Source of the DNA: Sphingomonas sp. IW22 | GTDB lineage: Bacteria > Pseudomonadota > Alphaproteobacteria > Sphingomonadales > Sphingomonadaceae | Length of the DNA stretch: 64,000 nucleotides | Direction: 5' to 3' | Assembly: GCF_041321155.1 (NCBI RefSeq) | Contig: NZ_JBGGWB010000003.1 | Coordinates: forward strand, 124,001-188,000 | Shown here: positions 54,038 through 63,175 of the stretch, piece after piece | Layout of the letters: each line of letters begins with the position of its first letter | Numbering within the stretch: position 1 is the stretch's first letter | Made by a program: the position numbers and the translations under genes | The notes under the pieces: model-generated | Told to the model about the DNA's origin: nothing | Databases searched by the model: none | What the model saw: only the letters and a program-made list of their open reading frames with translations

Positions 54038-54865
54038 ATGATGCGCGCCAGAGCGATCCTGCGAATCGCCGCGCCGGTTTTTGCCGGCGCGGCGTTTTCG
54101 TTTGTTCCGGTCTCCACACAGGCGACCGGGGTTCAGGAATCGACCCCCGCCATCACTTGCCCGGCGCCTGCGCTGGAAGGGGTGCGGGTGCTGGCGCAGA
54201 TGCCGCACGATGCGGGCGCCTTTACCCAAGGGTTGCTGTGGCACCGCGACGCGCTGTTCGAAAGCACGGGGCAGGAGGGGCGCTCCAGCGTCCGCCGCGT
54301 CGATGCCGCGACAGGCCGCGTTCTGATCCACCGCGCGCTACCCCCCGATCAGTTCGGAGAGGGGCTGGCGCGCATCGGCAACGAACTTGTCGCACTGACC
54401 TGGACCAGCGGCATCGCGCATCGCTTCACCGCCGACACGCTGAAGCCGGTCGGCAGTTTCCGCTATTCGGGCGAGGGCTGGGGCCTGACCAGCGATGGCC
54501 ACCGCTACATCCGCTCCGACGGCAGCGACGCGCTGATTTTTCACGATCCGGTCAGCTTCGCCGAAACGGGTCGGGTGCGCGTGACGCTTGCGGGCACGCC
54601 GGTGCCGCAGCTGAACGAGCTGGAATGGATCGACGGACAGGTGCTGGCCAATGTCTGGCACGCCAATGTCATCGTCGCGATTGATCCGCAGACGGGGTGC
54701 ATCACGCGCCGCTTCGACCTGTCGCCGCTGGTAGCGCGGGTGCCGCGGCCCAATTCCGAAGCGGTGCTGAACGGCATTGCGTGGGACCCGGCCAAGAAGC
54801 GGTTGTTCATTACCGGCAAAAACTGGCCCAGCCTGTTCGAAATCGCGCTGCCGGACCCGAAATGA
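54038..54865 (+). CDS. Glutaminyl-peptide cyclotransferase, 275 aa
   Basis: A plant/bacterial-type glutamine cyclotransferase that turns N-terminal Gln into pyroglutamate. It is a five-bladed propeller: HDAGAFTQGLLWHRDALFES, then QLNELEWIDGQVLANVW, and VLNGIAWDPAKKRLFITGK are the family hallmarks. An N-terminal signal peptide (about 1-30) is predicted from ATG 54,038, so it acts in the periplasm. A strong terminator hairpin falls inside the signal-peptide codons, which makes the start worth testing. Confidence 0.88.
   Translation: MMRARAILRIAAPVFAGAAFSFVPVSTQATGVQESTPAITCPAPALEGVRVLAQMPHDAGAFTQGLLWHRDALFESTGQEGRSSVRRVDAATGRVLIHRALPPDQFGEGLARIGNELVALTWTSGIAHRFTADTLKPVGSFRYSGEGWGLTSDGHRYIRSDGSDALIFHDPVSFAETGRVRVTLAGTPVPQLNELEWIDGQVLANVWHANVIVAIDPQTGCITRRFDLSPLVARVPRPNSEAVLNGIAWDPAKKRLFITGKNWPSLFEIALPDPK
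54067..54098 (+). terminator. Rho-independent terminator within the next gene's signal-peptide codons
   Basis: A perfect 11-bp stem, CGCCGCGCCGG with CCGGCGCGGCG, closes a 6-base TTTTTG loop and is followed by TTTTCGTTTG. It is 52 bp after the cold-shock gene stop and 29 bp inside the glutaminyl cyclase gene. Confidence 0.82.
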
Positions 54866-54902
54866 GGGTCGGGGCGTTGCCCCCGAAACATCGGGAGGCG
54901 AC

Positions 54903-55889
54903 ATGGGCAAATTGATCGACGGCGAATGGCATGGCGACGGGGCAGTCGCGCCGACCAACGACAAGGGCGAGTTCGAACGTGCCGACAGCGGCTTTCGCGA
55001 CTGGCTGACCGCCGATGGTGGCCCCGGCCCGGACGGGCAGCGTGGTTTCAAGGCAGAGCCGGGCCGCTATCGCCTGTATGTCAGCCTGGCCTGTCCCTGG
55101 GCGCACCGGACATTGGTGGCGCGCGCGCTGAAGGGGTTGGACGATATGCTGCCGGTCATCGTGGTCGGGCCGGTGATGGGTGAGCATGGCTGGAGCTTTA
55201 CCGAGGCATTTGGCGGCACGGGTGAGCCACTATACGGCCTGAACCATCTGCATCAGCTCTATACCCGCGCGCGGGCGGGCGTCAGCGGCAAGGTCACGGT
55301 CCCGGTGCTTTGGGATACGGTCGAACAGACGATCGTCAGCAACGAATCGGCGGACATCCTGCGAATGCTGTCGAATGCGTTCGACGATTGCGGCGCGGCG
55401 CCAGGTGACTTCTATCCAGCCGAACTGCGGACCGAGATCGAAGCGGTGAACGACCGGGTCTATCCAGGTCTGAACAACGGCGTCTATCGCGCCGGCTTTG
55501 CCGTCAAGCAGGCCGCCTATGACAAGGCGGTGCGGCAGGTGTTCGAAACGCTGGACTGGCTGGAAGAACGGCTGTCGGGTCGCGAGTGGCTGGTGGGCGA
55601 GCAGCTGACAGAAGCGGATATTCGCGCCTTCACCACATTGGTGCGCTTCGATCCGGTCTATCACGGCCATTTCAAGTGCAACTGGCGGCGGCTGATCGAC
55701 TATCCGCACCTGTCCGATTTCGCGCGACGAATCGCGGAATTGCCGGGCGTGGCGGCGACGATCGACCTGGATCAGATCAAGACGCATTATTATCGCAGCC
55801 ACCCCGACATCAATCCCAGCGGGATCGTGCCCGTCGGCCCGGCGCAGGGGCGCATCGGCAAGGCGGATGCGCGGACCATCGGCGGTTGA
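54903..55889 (+). CDS. Glutathionyl-hydroquinone reductase (Xi-class GST), 328 aa
   Basis: It reduces glutathionyl-hydroquinones using a reactive cysteine. The catalytic motif is SLACPWAHRTLVARALKG, and the C-terminal all-helical domain (about 160-310) contains LTEADIRAFTTLVRFDPVY and HFKCNWRRLIDYPHL. The length and motifs fit the Xi class (YqjG/PcpF type). ATG at 54,903 has a GGGAGG site. It follows the cyclotransferase gene by 37 bp and likely shares its transcript. Confidence 0.92.
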   Translation: MGKLIDGEWHGDGAVAPTNDKGEFERADSGFRDWLTADGGPGPDGQRGFKAEPGRYRLYVSLACPWAHRTLVARALKGLDDMLPVIVVGPVMGEHGWSFTEAFGGTGEPLYGLNHLHQLYTRARAGVSGKVTVPVLWDTVEQTIVSNESADILRMLSNAFDDCGAAPGDFYPAELRTEIEAVNDRVYPGLNNGVYRAGFAVKQAAYDKAVRQVFETLDWLEERLSGREWLVGEQLTEADIRAFTTLVRFDPVYHGHFKCNWRRLIDYPHLSDFARRIAELPGVAATIDLDQIKTHYYRSHPDINPSGIVPVGPAQGRIGKADARTIGG

Positions 55890-55921
55890 ACCTGCCGGCT
55901 GACGCCCGCATAAGGTGGGGC

Positions 55922-56440
55922 ATGTCGCGTTCGCTTTTGCCCGCCCTGTCGCTCCTGTTCGTCGCCGGGTGCGTCGCGCCGTCCAATCCGCCGCCGGCCC
56001 CCGCGCCAACACCCAGTCCAGCGCCGCCGCCCGTCGCCACGCTGCCGCCGCCACCGGCGCCGCCCGCGTCCAGCGACTGGCGCGACTGGCCGCTGACGCC
56101 CGGGGACTGGCGTTATCAGGCTGTGGCGGGCGGCTCGGTCGCGCGGTTCGGCGCGGGCGTGGCCAGCCTGACGTGCGACCGGGCAAGCCGCACCATCAGC
56201 TTTGCAGTGCAGGGTTCGGGCGCGCGTGCCATCGTCCGGACCAGCAGCGCGTCGCGCACATTGCCGATGACGCCGGCCGGCGGCAGCACCGTGGCCGCAC
56301 GCCTGCCCGCGCGCGACAATGTGTTCGACGCCATGGGCTTCAGCCGGGGGCGCTTCGTGGTGGAGGGGGTGAGCGCAAGCCCGCTGGTCATCCCGGCCTG
56401 GCCCGAAATCCTGCGCGTGGCTGAGGATTGCCGGGGCTGA
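55922..56440 (+). CDS. Putative lipoprotein, 172 aa
   Basis: A signal peptide with lipobox LLFVAGCV, then a Pro/Ala-rich linker (about 20-50), then a small globular domain starting DWRDWPLTPGDWRYQ. I recognise no family by name; the pattern is common in sphingomonads. It should be anchored to a membrane. Function is unknown. It follows the GST gene by 32 bp. Confidence 0.75.
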   Translation: MSRSLLPALSLLFVAGCVAPSNPPPAPAPTPSPAPPPVATLPPPPAPPASSDWRDWPLTPGDWRYQAVAGGSVARFGAGVASLTCDRASRTISFAVQGSGARAIVRTSSASRTLPMTPAGGSTVAARLPARDNVFDAMGFSRGRFVVEGVSASPLVIPAWPEILRVAEDCRG

Positions 56441-56456
56441 CGCCCCGGCCGCCGCA

Positions 56457-57614
56457 TCATCCCGCCCGGAAGGTCAGGCCCGCCCTTGCCGCCAGCCGGT
56501 CGCGCAGGCTTGCGCCCATCAGCGCCGTCGGCGTCCATACGCCACCGTCGCTTTGCGTTTCGCCCAGCAGCAGCGCGGTTTCAGCGATCATCTTGCTGGT
56601 AGAACCATAGCCGGGGTCCATGTCGCCGGTCACGACCGCCTCGACCCGGTCGCCATCGGGCATCTCACCGATGAAGAGCAGATCGTAAAAGCCCGCCTGC
56701 CGCTCCTCACGGCTCGGCCCTTCGCCGGGGGCGGGGCCCTTGTCGCCGCTCATCGGATTGATCTTGGCGATTGCCTCCGCCGCGGCCTTGCCCATTTCGC
56801 CGAGGCCGGGGGCGATCATCATCTCGTCATAGACGAAATCGGCGCCATATTGGTGGCCCAGCAGCGCGTTGGTGCGATGTACGTTCTTGGTGTTGATCGT
56901 CGCCATGACGAACGGGGCGACCCATGAACCCACGGCGGGATCATATTCGGGCAACAGCCCCTTTGGCTGTGGCGGGCCGTCGAATCCGGGTGCCAGCGCA
57001 AAGGGATCGACCATCAGCTTCAGGATATGCGGATCGCGTGCCGCCGCCGCCATGGTGGCGCGCGCGCTGGCAAAGGTGCCGCCGGAAAAGGTGCCCTGCA
57101 TCTTGCGGATGCGCCCCTTTACGCGGGGCGCGGGGCGGCCGAACTTCGCCTTGGCGCATTGCTGAACCTCCCAGACGCCAAGATCGAAGGGGATCGAATC
57201 GAAGCCGCACGAAAACACGATGCGCGCGCCCGACGCCTTTGCCACGGCGTCGTATTTGTCGATCATCGCGCGCATCCAAGCCGGTTCGCCGCACAGGTCG
57301 ACATAGGATGTGCTGCTATGCGCGCACGCCGCGACCAGTGGTTCGCCGTGCAGTTGATAGGGGCCGACGGTGCTCAGCACGACTTTGGCGCGCTGGCACA
57401 TCGCATTTAGCGCGGCGGGATCGTCGGCATTGGCGGCGATCAACGACAGGTCGGCGGGGGCGCCGGTTTCGCTGCGCGCTGCCTCCAGCTTGGTCAACGA
57501 GCGACCCGCCATCGCCCAGTGCAGGTCGGGATAGGTGCGGGCCAGATATTCGGCGACCAGTTTGCCGGTATAGCCGGTGGCGCCATAGACGATGACGTCG
57601 AACTCGCGTTCCAT
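56457..57614 (-). CDS. Saccharopine dehydrogenase-like / trans-acting enoyl reductase family, 385 aa
   Basis: N-terminal Rossmann fold: DVIVYGATGYTGKLVAEYL, VLSTVGPYQLHGEPLV, and FSCGFDSIPFDLGVW. This family is annotated as saccharopine dehydrogenase-like or trans-acting enoyl reductase; the true substrate in sphingomonads is not known. The start is ATG at 57,614; the frame extends 18 codons upstream without family content. It follows the ABC exporter gene by 22 bp on the same strand. Confidence 0.85.
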   Translation of the reverse strand: MEREFDVIVYGATGYTGKLVAEYLARTYPDLHWAMAGRSLTKLEAARSETGAPADLSLIAANADDPAALNAMCQRAKVVLSTVGPYQLHGEPLVAACAHSSTSYVDLCGEPAWMRAMIDKYDAVAKASGARIVFSCGFDSIPFDLGVWEVQQCAKAKFGRPAPRVKGRIRKMQGTFSGGTFASARATMAAAARDPHILKLMVDPFALAPGFDGPPQPKGLLPEYDPAVGSWVAPFVMATINTKNVHRTNALLGHQYGADFVYDEMMIAPGLGEMGKAAAEAIAKINPMSGDKGPAPGEGPSREERQAGFYDLLFIGEMPDGDRVEAVVTGDMDPGYGSTSKMIAETALLLGETQSDGGVWTPTALMGASLRDRLAARAGLTFRAG

Positions 57615-57636
57615 GCTCGCTCTCCAATCGGTTTCG

Positions 57637-59418
57637 TTATGCAACCACATTGAATTGCAGCGCGGCAAGCCGCGCGTAAAGACCGCTGCGCGCGATCAGG
57701 TCGGCATGGGTGCCGGTTTCGACGATCCGCCCGCCGTCCATCACGACGATCCGGTCGGCCTTTCGCACCGTCGCCAGGCGATGGGCGATCACCATCGTCG
57801 TGCGGCTGGCCATCAGCCGTTCCAGTGCGTCCTGCACCAGCCGTTCGCTTTCGGCGTCGAGGGCCGATGTCGCTTCGTCCAGCAGCAGGATCGGCGAATC
57901 GCGTAGCAGCGCACGGGCAATCGCGACGCGCTGGCGCTGTCCGCCCGACAGTCGCGCGCCGCCCTCACCCAGATAGGTGTCGAGTCCTTCGGGCAGGTCG
58001 CGCAGGAATTGCGCGGCATTGGCAGCCTCTGCGGCGGCCCAGATCTCGCCCTCGCTCGCGTCCCAGCGGCCATAGCGCAGATTGTCGCGGGCCGATGCGG
58101 CGAAGATCACCGTTTCCTGCGGCGCCATGGCGATGCGGGAGCGGACGGCGGCCGGGTGGGTGCGGTTGACCGGCACGCCGTCGATCCGCACTTCACCCGA
58201 CTGCGGATCGTAGAATCGCTCGACCAGCTGGAACAGCGTGGATTTGCCTGCCCCCGACGGGCCGACGATGGCGACCGTTTCGCCGGGGGCCACATCCAGG
58301 CTGAAATCATGCAGCGCTGCCTGATCGGGGCGTGTCGGATAGCGAAACTCGACCCGGTCGAAGGTGACGCGACCCTGTGGCGGCACCGGCAGCGGCATCG
58401 GGTCGACGGGCGGGGCGATATCGGGCGTCTGCGTCAGCAATTCGGCCAGCCGCGCGGCGGCGCCCGATGCGCGCAACAGGTCGCCATATACTTCGATCAA
58501 CGCGCCGAACGCGCCCGTGACCAGCCCGGCGGTCAACACGAAGGCGGTGATCGAACCGCCGGTGGTGCGACCCGACGCCACGTCGCTGACCGCTTCCCAG
58601 ATGATCAGCGTGACCGCGCCGAACAGCAGCAGGATGACCAGCGCGGTCATCGCCGCACGCGTGCCGAATCGCGCCTTTGCGGTTGCAAAGCCGCGGTCGA
58701 CGGCGGCGCCGAACCGATCCGCCTCGCGCCCCTCCTGCCCGAAAGCCTGCACGATCTTCATCGCGCCCAGCGTTTCATTGGCGACGGCGCCGATATCGGC
58801 CACCCGGTCCTGGCTGGAGCGCGACAGGCGTCGTACCCGGCTGCCCAGCGCCATGACCGGCGCGATGATCACCGGCAGGCCGATGACCAGATAGCCCGCG
58901 ATCTTGGGGCTGAGCGCGAACAGGTACAGCGTCCCCCCAATCCCGACCAACAGGTTGCGAAGCGCGATCGAAACGGTCGATCCGACAATCTGTTCGACTA
59001 CGGCGGTGTCGGCGGTCAGGCGGCTGGCGATTTCGGAAGGGCGGTTCTCCTCGAACCAGCGCGGTGCCAAGCGCAGCAGGTTGCGCTGCACCGCGACGCG
59101 CATGTCGGCGACGGTGCGTTCGGCCAGCCACGAGACAAACCAGAAGCGCGCCGCCGTCGCCACCGCCAGCACGACGACGACGATCAACAGCCGGTGGAAA
59201 TAACCCGCAATCGCCGCCGGGTCGGTGCCGCCGGCAAAGCCGTTGTCGACCACCAGCTGGAAGGTGCGCGGAATGTACAGCGTCGCCGTCGCCGCGGCGA
59301 TCAGCGCCAGTACCGCGCAGAAAAGCTGGATCGGATAGGCGCGGGTAAAGCGCCACACGACGATGAGGTTGGACAGCTTGCGCTGCGACGGGGCTGGTGC
59401 GGGTGCGGCAGTGGCCAT
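57637..59418 (-). CDS. ABC exporter, fused membrane and ATPase domains, 593 aa
   Basis: A half-transporter with six transmembrane helices (about 20-315) and an ATPase domain: Walker A GPSGAGKSTLFQL, signature LSGGQRQRVAIARALL, Walker B ILLLDEATSALD, switch IAHRLATV. It belongs to the lipid-A/multidrug exporter group (MsbA-like); a lipid or drug substrate is inferred only from the family. It is divergent from cysK with about 100 bp between starts. Confidence 0.9.
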   Translation of the reverse strand: MATAAPAPAPSQRKLSNLIVVWRFTRAYPIQLFCAVLALIAAATATLYIPRTFQLVVDNGFAGGTDPAAIAGYFHRLLIVVVVLAVATAARFWFVSWLAERTVADMRVAVQRNLLRLAPRWFEENRPSEIASRLTADTAVVEQIVGSTVSIALRNLLVGIGGTLYLFALSPKIAGYLVIGLPVIIAPVMALGSRVRRLSRSSQDRVADIGAVANETLGAMKIVQAFGQEGREADRFGAAVDRGFATAKARFGTRAAMTALVILLLFGAVTLIIWEAVSDVASGRTTGGSITAFVLTAGLVTGAFGALIEVYGDLLRASGAAARLAELLTQTPDIAPPVDPMPLPVPPQGRVTFDRVEFRYPTRPDQAALHDFSLDVAPGETVAIVGPSGAGKSTLFQLVERFYDPQSGEVRIDGVPVNRTHPAAVRSRIAMAPQETVIFAASARDNLRYGRWDASEGEIWAAAEAANAAQFLRDLPEGLDTYLGEGGARLSGGQRQRVAIARALLRDSPILLLDEATSALDAESERLVQDALERLMASRTTMVIAHRLATVRKADRIVVMDGGRIVETGTHADLIARSGLYARLAALQFNVVA

Positions 59419-59524
59419 GCGCGCCCGGTTAGCGCGAAGCAGGGCGGGGGGGAAGGCGCGTGGTTTTCGTGCCCCAAGCGATGCTTGCTTGCCGGGGGCG
59501 GGGGCGCAACCCTATCTCTCGTCC

Positions 59525-60499
59525 ATGCACAACGCCGCAAACACCATCGCGCTCATCGGCAACACCCCGCTCGTCCGGCTGAAAGGTCCAAGCGAGGCGG
59601 CGGGCGCCGACATTTTTGCCAAGTGCGAATACGCCAATCCCGGCGCCAGCGTGAAGGACCGCGCGGCGCTGTTCATTGTCGAGGATGCCGAGGAACGCGG
59701 CCTGATCCAGCCCGGCGGCACGATCGTCGAAGGGACGGCCGGCAACACCGGCATCGGCCTGGCCCTGGTCGCCAATGCCAAGGGTTACAAATCGATCATC
59801 GTGATGCCGGAGACGCAGAGCCGGGAAAAGATGGACACGCTGCGCGCGCTGGGCGCCGAACTGGTGCTGGTGCCCGCCGCGCCCTATTCCAACCCCGGCC
59901 ATTTCGTGCACACCAGCCGTCGCATCGCAGAGGAAACGCCGAACGCGATCTGGGCCAACCAGTTCGACAATATCGCCAATCGCCGCGCGCATATCGTCGG
60001 CACCGCCGTCGAGATCTGGGAGCAGATGGAGGGTCGCATCGACGGCTTTACCTGTGCGGTCGGCACGGGCGGCACGCTGGCGGGCGTCGGCCTGGGGCTG
60101 AAGGAAAAGGATGCGAATATCCGCATCGCCTTGTCGGACCCGCACGGCGCCGCGCTGTTCGAATATTATGCCAATGGCGAACTGAAGTCCGAAGGTTCGT
60201 CGGTTGCCGAAGGAATCGGGCAGGGGCGCATTACTGCCAATCTGGAAGGCGCGCCGATCGACACCCAGTATCGCATCTCCGATGCGGAGGGTTATGAGTG
60301 GGTCCGTCGCCTTCTGGACGAAGAGGGGCTGTGCCTAGGTCTGTCGTCGGGCATCAACGTGGCGGGCGCGATCCGTCTGGCGCGCGAAATCGGGCCGGGC
60401 GCGCGCGTCGTGACGATCCTGTGCGACACGGGATTCCGCTATCTGTCGACGCTGCACAATCCCGAATGGCGCGCGGCAAAGGGGCTGCAAGAAGGTTAA
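59525..60499 (+). CDS. cysK: Cysteine synthase A
   Basis: 324 aa. Uses PLP to make cysteine from O-acetylserine and sulfide. The PLP lysine is in NPGASVKDRAALF, the substrate loop is EGTAGNTGIG, the phosphate loop is GTGGTLAG, and the C-terminal SSGINVAGA completes the site. ATG at 59,525 is supported by the family start NTIALIGNTPLVRL. It is alone on its strand between the ABC gene and the small membrane protein. Confidence 0.94.
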   Translation: MHNAANTIALIGNTPLVRLKGPSEAAGADIFAKCEYANPGASVKDRAALFIVEDAEERGLIQPGGTIVEGTAGNTGIGLALVANAKGYKSIIVMPETQSREKMDTLRALGAELVLVPAAPYSNPGHFVHTSRRIAEETPNAIWANQFDNIANRRAHIVGTAVEIWEQMEGRIDGFTCAVGTGGTLAGVGLGLKEKDANIRIALSDPHGAALFEYYANGELKSEGSSVAEGIGQGRITANLEGAPIDTQYRISDAEGYEWVRRLLDEEGLCLGLSSGINVAGAIRLAREIGPGARVVTILCDTGFRYLSTLHNPEWRAAKGLQEG

Positions 60500-60553
60500 T
60501 ACGCCCCGATGGTCGACAAGCCGTGTGCGAGTCGATAGATTGCCATCCCTACA

Positions 60554-60880
60554 ATGCGGTCGCCTCCCCCGGATCCCCAGCAAACGATGCAGCGCCTTAA
60601 GGTTGCCCTGACCGGGCTGGCCGCAGTCGTGCTGCTGATCGGAATCGCCGGCGCGATCTTCAGCGCCGTCGACCGCAATGCGCCCGTTGAAGCCGCGGGT
60701 GCCGCGCGGCCTGAAGTGGTCGCAAACCTGACCGGCGGAGCCGGCGTTCCGACCGAAGAGGCCGCCATTGTCGATGAACCGCTGGCTGAACTGGGCGTCG
60801 CGCCCAGCAAGTCGGCGGGAGATCCCGTCAATGTGACCGTGACCGAACAACCCCCCAATCCCGGCGCTCCGCAGCCCTGA
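60554..60880 (+). CDS. Small single-pass membrane protein, 108 aa
   Basis: One transmembrane helix (VALTGLAAVVLLIGIAGAIF, about 16-36) followed by an Ala/Pro-rich periplasmic tail. Unrecognised by family. It is the last gene before the mraZ promoter region and likely has its own regulation. An inner ATG at 60,587 (MQRLKVAL) is an alternative start. Confidence 0.6.
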   Translation: MRSPPPDPQQTMQRLKVALTGLAAVVLLIGIAGAIFSAVDRNAPVEAAGAARPEVVANLTGGAGVPTEEAAIVDEPLAELGVAPSKSAGDPVNVTVTEQPPNPGAPQP

Positions 60881-60970
60881 CATCCCCTTTTCGCAAGAAG
60901 GCGCCTCCACTCGCCCCCGGTGCGCCTTGTGGCGGAACATACCATAAACATGGTCGAAATGGACGGATTG

Positions 60971-61003
60971 TGGGGAAAAGTGGGGCGAAGTGGGGGCAAA
61001 TGG
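60971..61003 (+). promoter_or_regulatory. MraZ boxes (three TGGGG repeats at 10-bp spacing)
   Basis: TGGGG occurs at 60,971, 60,981 and 60,991, exactly one helical turn apart, followed by a partial TGG at 61,001. This is the TGGGN-N5 array bound by MraZ in other bacteria, placed 130 bp upstream of mraZ. It implies autoregulation of the division cluster. Confidence 0.82.
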
Positions 61004-61134
61004 ATTGAACGGGCAACACCCCTCTGTTACTAGAAGTGCAGGGGGCACACTCCTTTTTGTCGTCCGTATTCGACCGGAGCCGGGATGCTGGTTTTCGGAA
61101 CGAGAGGGTGCGTGCGCCCCCCTTGGGGATATGC

Positions 61135-61617
61135 GTGTCGAACAGGGATCTCTTCCACGGCTTTTCGCTGCAGTCGGTCGACGACAAGGGTCGCGTTGCG
61201 ATTCCCGCCGACCTGCGCGAAACGCTGGACACCAACTCCCCCGCCAAGCAGGTGCTGATCACGCGTCACCCGACGCTGCCGTGCCTCGTCTGCTATGACG
61301 CGGAATGGGCGCGCGAGCTGAACGATCGCCTGAACGAACTGGCGCGGCTCGCAAAGCTGGACGGCAAGCCGTTCGACGAAGCCGCAGAGCGCCGGATCCA
61401 CCGCGCGGAAAAGGCCAGCTACGACAATAACGGCCGCTTCGTGATTCCCAGCTTCGAACGGGACCGCGCAGCGATCGGCAAATGGGCGTTCTTTGTCGGT
61501 GACAATGACACGTTCCAGATCTGGTCGCCCGAACAGCTGGTCGCAGCCGACATTGACGATGACGATCTGAAGGACCGCTGCCGCCACTATGCGGCCGCGA
61601 AGAAGGTGGTGCTGTGA
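61135..61617 (+). CDS. mraZ: Transcriptional regulator MraZ, 160 aa
   Basis: Two SpoVT/AbrB-like halves: [19 protein letters not shown] and [18 protein letters not shown]. The start is a GTG at 61,135 ([10 protein letters not shown]); the longer frame from 61,036 lies in the leader. MraZ represses its own operon through the boxes upstream. It is first in the division and cell wall cluster and overlaps rsmH by 4 bp. Confidence 0.93.
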   Translation: MSNRDLFHGFSLQSVDDKGRVAIPADLRETLDTNSPAKQVLITRHPTLPCLVCYDAEWARELNDRLNELARLAKLDGKPFDEAAERRIHRAEKASYDNNGRFVIPSFERDRAAIGKWAFFVGDNDTFQIWSPEQLVAADIDDDDLKDRCRHYAAAKKVVL

Positions 61618-62558
61618 ACGCGGCGGCGCCCCATATCCCAGTCCTGTTGGACGAAGTGATCGAAGGGCTGGCGATCGGCGCGGGCGAAGTGCACGTCGAT
61701 GCGACCTTCGGTGCGGGCGGCTATACCCGCGCCATGCTGGCGGCGGGCGCGCGCGTGATTGCCTTCGACCGGGATCCCGACGCGATTCGGGAGGGCGCGC
61801 CGCTGGTCGAATCGAGCGGCGGCGCGCTTGTGCTGGTCGAATCGCCCTTTTCAGCGATGGATGCGGGGCTGGGCGATTCGGCGCCGGTCGACGGCGTGGT
61901 GATGGATATCGGCGTATCGTCGATGCAGCTCGACCGGGCGGAGCGTGGCTTTTCGTTTCAGTCCGACGGTCCGCTCGACATGCGGATGAGCCAGTCGGGC
62001 GAAAGCGCCGCCGATTTCGTGAACGAGGCCGACGAGTCGCTGATTGCGGACATCCTGTTCCGTTATGGGGAAGAACCGCGTGCACGGCGCGTGGCAAAGG
62101 CGATCGTGGCGGCGCGCCCGATCCAGCGGACAGGCGAACTGGCCGCGGTGGTTCGCCGCGCGCTTGGCTATCGCCCGCATGACAAGAAGGACCCGGCGAC
62201 CCGCACCTTTCAGGCGATTCGCATCCACCTGAACCGCGAACTCGACGAACTGGCCGAAGGCTTGGCGGCGGCGGAGCGGGTGCTGAAGCCCGGCGGGCGG
62301 CTGGCAGTGGTGACGTTCCACAGCCTTGAGGACCGGATGGTCAAGCGTTTCCTGCGCGAACGGTCGGGCAGCGAGCCCGCCGGATCGCGTCATCGCCCGG
62401 CGGCACAGGCCGCGCGGGCACCCAGTTTCGAACCGCCCGCACGCGCCGTGCGTCCGGGCGAGGCCGAATTGCAGCGCAACCCGCGTGCGCGATCGGCGAC
62501 TTTGCGCGTGGCACGGCGAACAGCGGCAGCGGCGTGGTCCGCCGAAGGAGAGCATTGA
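61614..62558 (+). CDS. rsmH: 16S rRNA m4C1402 methyltransferase RsmH
   Basis: 314 aa. SAM loop [33 protein letters not shown], and [17 protein letters not shown] are the family motifs. It N4-methylates C1402 of 16S rRNA. The start is GTG at 61,614, inside the end of mraZ, and its stop overlaps the ftsL start by one base. Confidence 0.94.
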   Translation: MNAAAPHIPVLLDEVIEGLAIGAGEVHVDATFGAGGYTRAMLAAGARVIAFDRDPDAIREGAPLVESSGGALVLVESPFSAMDAGLGDSAPVDGVVMDIGVSSMQLDRAERGFSFQSDGPLDMRMSQSGESAADFVNEADESLIADILFRYGEEPRARRVAKAIVAARPIQRTGELAAVVRRALGYRPHDKKDPATRTFQAIRIHLNRELDELAEGLAAAERVLKPGGRLAVVTFHSLEDRMVKRFLRERSGSEPAGSRHRPAAQAARAPSFEPPARAVRPGEAELQRNPRARSATLRVARRTAAAAWSAEGEH

Positions 62559-63175
62559 TGGCGACCAAGCGATTGAAGGGGTTTGGCTGGTTCGTCTGTG
62601 GCGTGCTGGTGGCGCCCCCCTGCTATCTGGTGTCGAGCTGGGTCGCGGCGGAACGTGCGCGCGTCGAGAGCCTCGAACGCGCCATCCTGACGGCCAAGAG
62701 CGACATTCGGGACCTGGAAACCGAGTTTCAGACGCGCGCCAATCTGGCACAGCTCGAAAAGTGGAATGGCGAAGTGCTTGCCCTCGCCGCGCCGCGCCCC
62801 GATCAATATGTCGCAGGCGAAGAAGCGCTGGCGCAGCTCCACTTCGCGCCCGCCGGTGAAGGAGCGGTCAGCCCGGTCAGCTATATCGTGCCGTCGGGCA
62901 TCGCCGATAACCGCCTGCAAACCGCCAGCGTCGCGGCTGAGGCGGCGCCCGTGCCCGCGCCTGCTGCTGCACCTGCAAAGGTGGAACAGCCTCGGCGTGC
63001 CGCGCCGGTGGCGCTGGCCGCCGTTTCAACGCCATCGCCGTCGCGCGCCATGCCGGCGCCCAAGCCTGTGCGTAAGGGTCAGGCTGTGGCGATGCTGGAC
63101 GATGTACTGCTCAGCGATCGGACCCTCGGCGACCTGGCGCGCGGCGCGCGTGCCGAAACGGTTCGCAAACGTTGA
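62558..63175 (+). CDS. ftsL: FtsL-like division protein, 205 aa
   Basis: A short cytoplasmic N-terminus, one transmembrane helix (FVCGVLVAPPCYLVSSWVAA) and a periplasmic coiled-coil segment (RVESLERAILTAKSDIRDLE). A long Ala/Pro-rich tail (about 120-180) follows, which is unusual for FtsL. The position between rsmH and ftsI supports the call. The stop overlaps the ftsI start. Confidence 0.82.
   Translation: MATKRLKGFGWFVCGVLVAPPCYLVSSWVAAERARVESLERAILTAKSDIRDLETEFQTRANLAQLEKWNGEVLALAAPRPDQYVAGEEALAQLHFAPAGEGAVSPVSYIVPSGIADNRLQTASVAAEAAPVPAPAAAPAKVEQPRRAAPVALAAVSTPSPSRAMPAPKPVRKGQAVAMLDDVLLSDRTLGDLARGARAETVRKR

Noticed and set aside
58009..60297. 762-codon open frame on the plus strand
   Set aside because: It overlaps the ABC exporter antisense and cysK in another frame; no motif is seen in it.
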